A stretch of DNA of 64,000 bases, from assembly GCA_964604675.1 (NCBI GenBank), contig CAZSAT010000022.1:11383-75382 (forward strand), in the 5' to 3' direction. Positions 62,886 to 64,000 of the stretch are shown piece after piece. The stretch is from CAZSAT01 sp964604675 (GTDB lineage: Bacteria; Myxococcota_A; UBA796; CAJQPC01). The stretch's first letter is position 1. Every line of letters starts with the position of its first letter. The translations under genes and the position numbers were made by a program. The notes below the pieces were generated by a model. It made no database searches. It had not been told where the DNA came from and saw only the letters and a program-made list of their open reading frames with translations.

Positions 62886-63247
62886 CGGTCCTCTGATGTG
62901 TGGCATCTGCGTCCGACCAGCGCTGTATCGCGGTCCGCCGCGTGCGGTCGTGCCCGTTACAGCGCTGGTCGGGCCAGGGGGTGATCCTGGCCCAGGCCCG
63001 GTCGCGGCGCTCCCCGCGCTGGCCGATCCAGCAGTCTCCATCGCCGTAGATGGCGACGTGGGCGTTGGCCACCCGCCGGCCGTGCTCCACCTCCTCGGCC
63101 CGGGGAACCAGCGCAGCCGCCGCGGCCCGCAGGCTCCCCGCCCGCAGTACGGGCGACGAGCAAGGGCATGGCGCGCCGTAGCCGCGGTACCGTGGGTCTC
63201 GCGGGCGCCTGGGACGAGGTGGGACCAACCCAGCGTGGCGCGCTGAC
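62886..63247. other. Gene-free stretch between dabA and nucleotidyltransferase gene
   Basis: These 362 bases contain the mirrored repeat at 62913-62972 and otherwise no convincing gene. A minus-strand frame from 63228 reads through the region but has the composition of a shadow frame and no Shine-Dalgarno. It is likely the dab operon control region plus unexplained sequence, possibly a decayed gene. Confidence 0.5.
62913..62972. promoter_or_regulatory. 15-bp mirrored repeat upstream of dabA
   Basis: CCGACCAGCGCTGTA (62913-62927) and its exact reverse complement (62958-62972) flank a 30-base spacer, ending 28 bases before the preferred dabA start. Each arm contains the palindrome CAGCGCTG, and the two AGCGCT centres are 42 bases (four helical turns) apart. 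It looks like a pair of regulator sites, suited to a LysR-type or looping regulator, or an RNA hairpin in the leader. Confidence 0.6.
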
Positions 63248-63736
63248 CTACGGGGTGTCCGGCTGCGAAGTTCCCACCCTGCTCAGGTGGTCGATGTCCG
63301 CGAGGTCCTGAGGCCGACCAGCGGCGCGCTTGGTCATCAGGAGCTCACGCAGCCCGAGGAACGGCAGGTCCAGGTCGTCCACGCGCTGGCGCACGGCCCC
63401 GCGGCTGGCCTCCTCGAACGAGACCCCGTCGATCGCCGTCGTGATGTCGATCCGCCTTGGAGGCAGCCCCATCTGGTAGACGACGCCCGGCGTGGCGAAG
63501 TCGGCTGCGCGAACGCCGTGGGCCGCGATGGGAGCCCCGAACGCCACGAGGGCCCGCATGATGCGCACGGCGTTCGACGCCGAGGGCCTCACGAACACGT
63601 CGAGGTCCTTCGTCGCCCGCACGACGCCCGCCGCGGCCACAGCGTGCGCGCCGACGACGACGTAGTCGACCTCGTGCTCCTCGAAGGCCAGGAGCAGGTC
63701 GACGAAGTCGTCGATCAGCCCGCCGGGGTGGCTCAC
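63248..63736 (-). CDS. Nucleotidyltransferase-fold protein (DUF6036/MNT-like)
   Basis: A 162-residue protein with a minimal nucleotidyltransferase core: VVVGAHAVAAAG at 26-37 (where classical enzymes have GSxAxG) followed by RATKDLDVFV with D44/D46 as metal ligands, and a third acidic residue in RRIDITT near 94. Such proteins occur as parts of toxin-antitoxin-like pairs. GTG at 63736 overlaps the upstream 72-residue gene as GTGA, so the two are coupled. Confidence 0.8.
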   Translation of the reverse strand: MSHPGGLIDDFVDLLLAFEEHEVDYVVVGAHAVAAAGVVRATKDLDVFVRPSASNAVRIMRALVAFGAPIAAHGVRAADFATPGVVYQMGLPPRRIDITTAIDGVSFEEASRGAVRQRVDDLDLPFLGLRELLMTKRAAGRPQDLADIDHLSRVGTSQPDTP

Positions 63737-63951
63737 GACCCCAGCCGCAGGATCCGTCCCGGCATCTCACCGCGCGTGTAGTCGGGAAGCGGCTGGCCCG
63801 AACATGCCCAGGCTGTCAGGGCAGCCTCAGCCATCGCGGCGAGCGCCCGCTCGGGCGGCAGCGCCGGCATCGGCGGATGCGTGCCGTCCCGGTAGACCGC
63901 CCCCGTCCACGTCTCTCTGCGTCGTGCTGCTCGGCGCTCCCGATCCGTCAC
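63733..63951 (-). CDS. Small Arg-rich protein paired with nucleotidyltransferase
   Basis: A 72-residue protein starting with GTG at 63951, with GGAGG seven bases upstream. The N-terminus is basic (MTDRERRAARRRETW) and the rest helical (PPERALAAMAEAALTAW). It has no recognised family. The 4-base overlap with the nucleotidyltransferase gene points to a two-component module; it could be the partner or antitoxin, which is inference. Confidence 0.6.
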   Translation of the reverse strand: MTDRERRAARRRETWTGAVYRDGTHPPMPALPPERALAAMAEAALTAWACSGQPLPDYTRGEMPGRILRLGS

Positions 63952-64000
63952 TGGTAGACCTCCTACCGACCCGCCGGCATTGCGGCACGTCGGGTCAGTA

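Noticed and set aside
62957..63228. Minus-strand frames upstream of dabA
   Set aside because: Pro/Arg/Gly-rich shadow composition, no ribosome-binding site, and they run into the mirrored repeat; kept as unexplained sequence.

Overview
The window is about 64 kb of very GC-rich DNA, dense with genes and with many GTG starts. It looks like a chromosome segment of a Myxococcota-type (old Deltaproteobacteria) bacterium. The evidence is two C-terminal Cys-Gly-Cys/hydrophobic/Arg-rich tags of the MYXO-CTERM type, two giant MopE-like Asp-rich repeat proteins, many short-leader surface lipoproteins with Asp-Thr-Ala linkers, an eCIS-core (DUF4157) protein, and a degenerate receiver/TPR regulator. No rRNA, tRNA, CRISPR array or intact insertion sequence was recognised.

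Layout. 1-9.2 kb: 3' part of a SNF2 helicase, a 5-formyl-THF cyclo-ligase-like/SDR pair, an MBL hydrolase, an aldo-keto reductase and a receiver-like/J-like/TPR protein. 9.2-17.5 kb: a secreted PHP-domain protein with MYXO-CTERM tag, a membrane glycosyltransferase-like protein, a beta-barrel protein, an enoyl-CoA hydratase and MutS2. 17.4-21.2 kb: an Hsp70-like/zinc-ribbon/small basic protein operon and a TetR-OYE flavoenzyme operon with tandem operators. 21.3-27.5 kb: a five-gene overlapping operon led by an eCIS-core metalloprotease (probable contractile-injection cargo) and followed by exported proteins. 27.5-36.6 kb: a pentahaem cytochrome/ASPIC-UnbV/FGE-fold lipoprotein operon, then surface-polysaccharide-type genes and a lectin-fold lipoprotein. 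36.6-39.4 kb: a four-gene operon with a DUF692 (MbnB/BufB/TglH-type) iron oxidase, a small partner, a Tat-exported Cys-containing candidate substrate and a lipoprotein. 39.5-47.8 kb: two AAA/DUF4143 ATPases, a TacA-TacT-type pair whose toxin gene carries a TAG stop, and exported proteins including a beta-helix protein. 47.9-53.4 kb: thioredoxin, tandem gamma-glutamylcyclotransferase, SLOG protein and SelO. 53.5-57.5 kb: a 1,307-residue MopE/receptor-L lipoprotein. 57.5-62.9 kb: a DabA-type inorganic-carbon uptake operon with two different Nuo-like membrane subunits. 63.2-64 kb: a nucleotidyltransferase/small-protein pair.

The observations most worth following are the DUF692 operon with a Tat-exported substrate candidate, the eCIS metalloprotease operon with an apparent AUC start, the three-gene Dab operon with a mirrored operator-like repeat, the nonsense-broken TacT toxin, and exported proteins whose signal peptides are extremely short and lack N-terminal positive charge.
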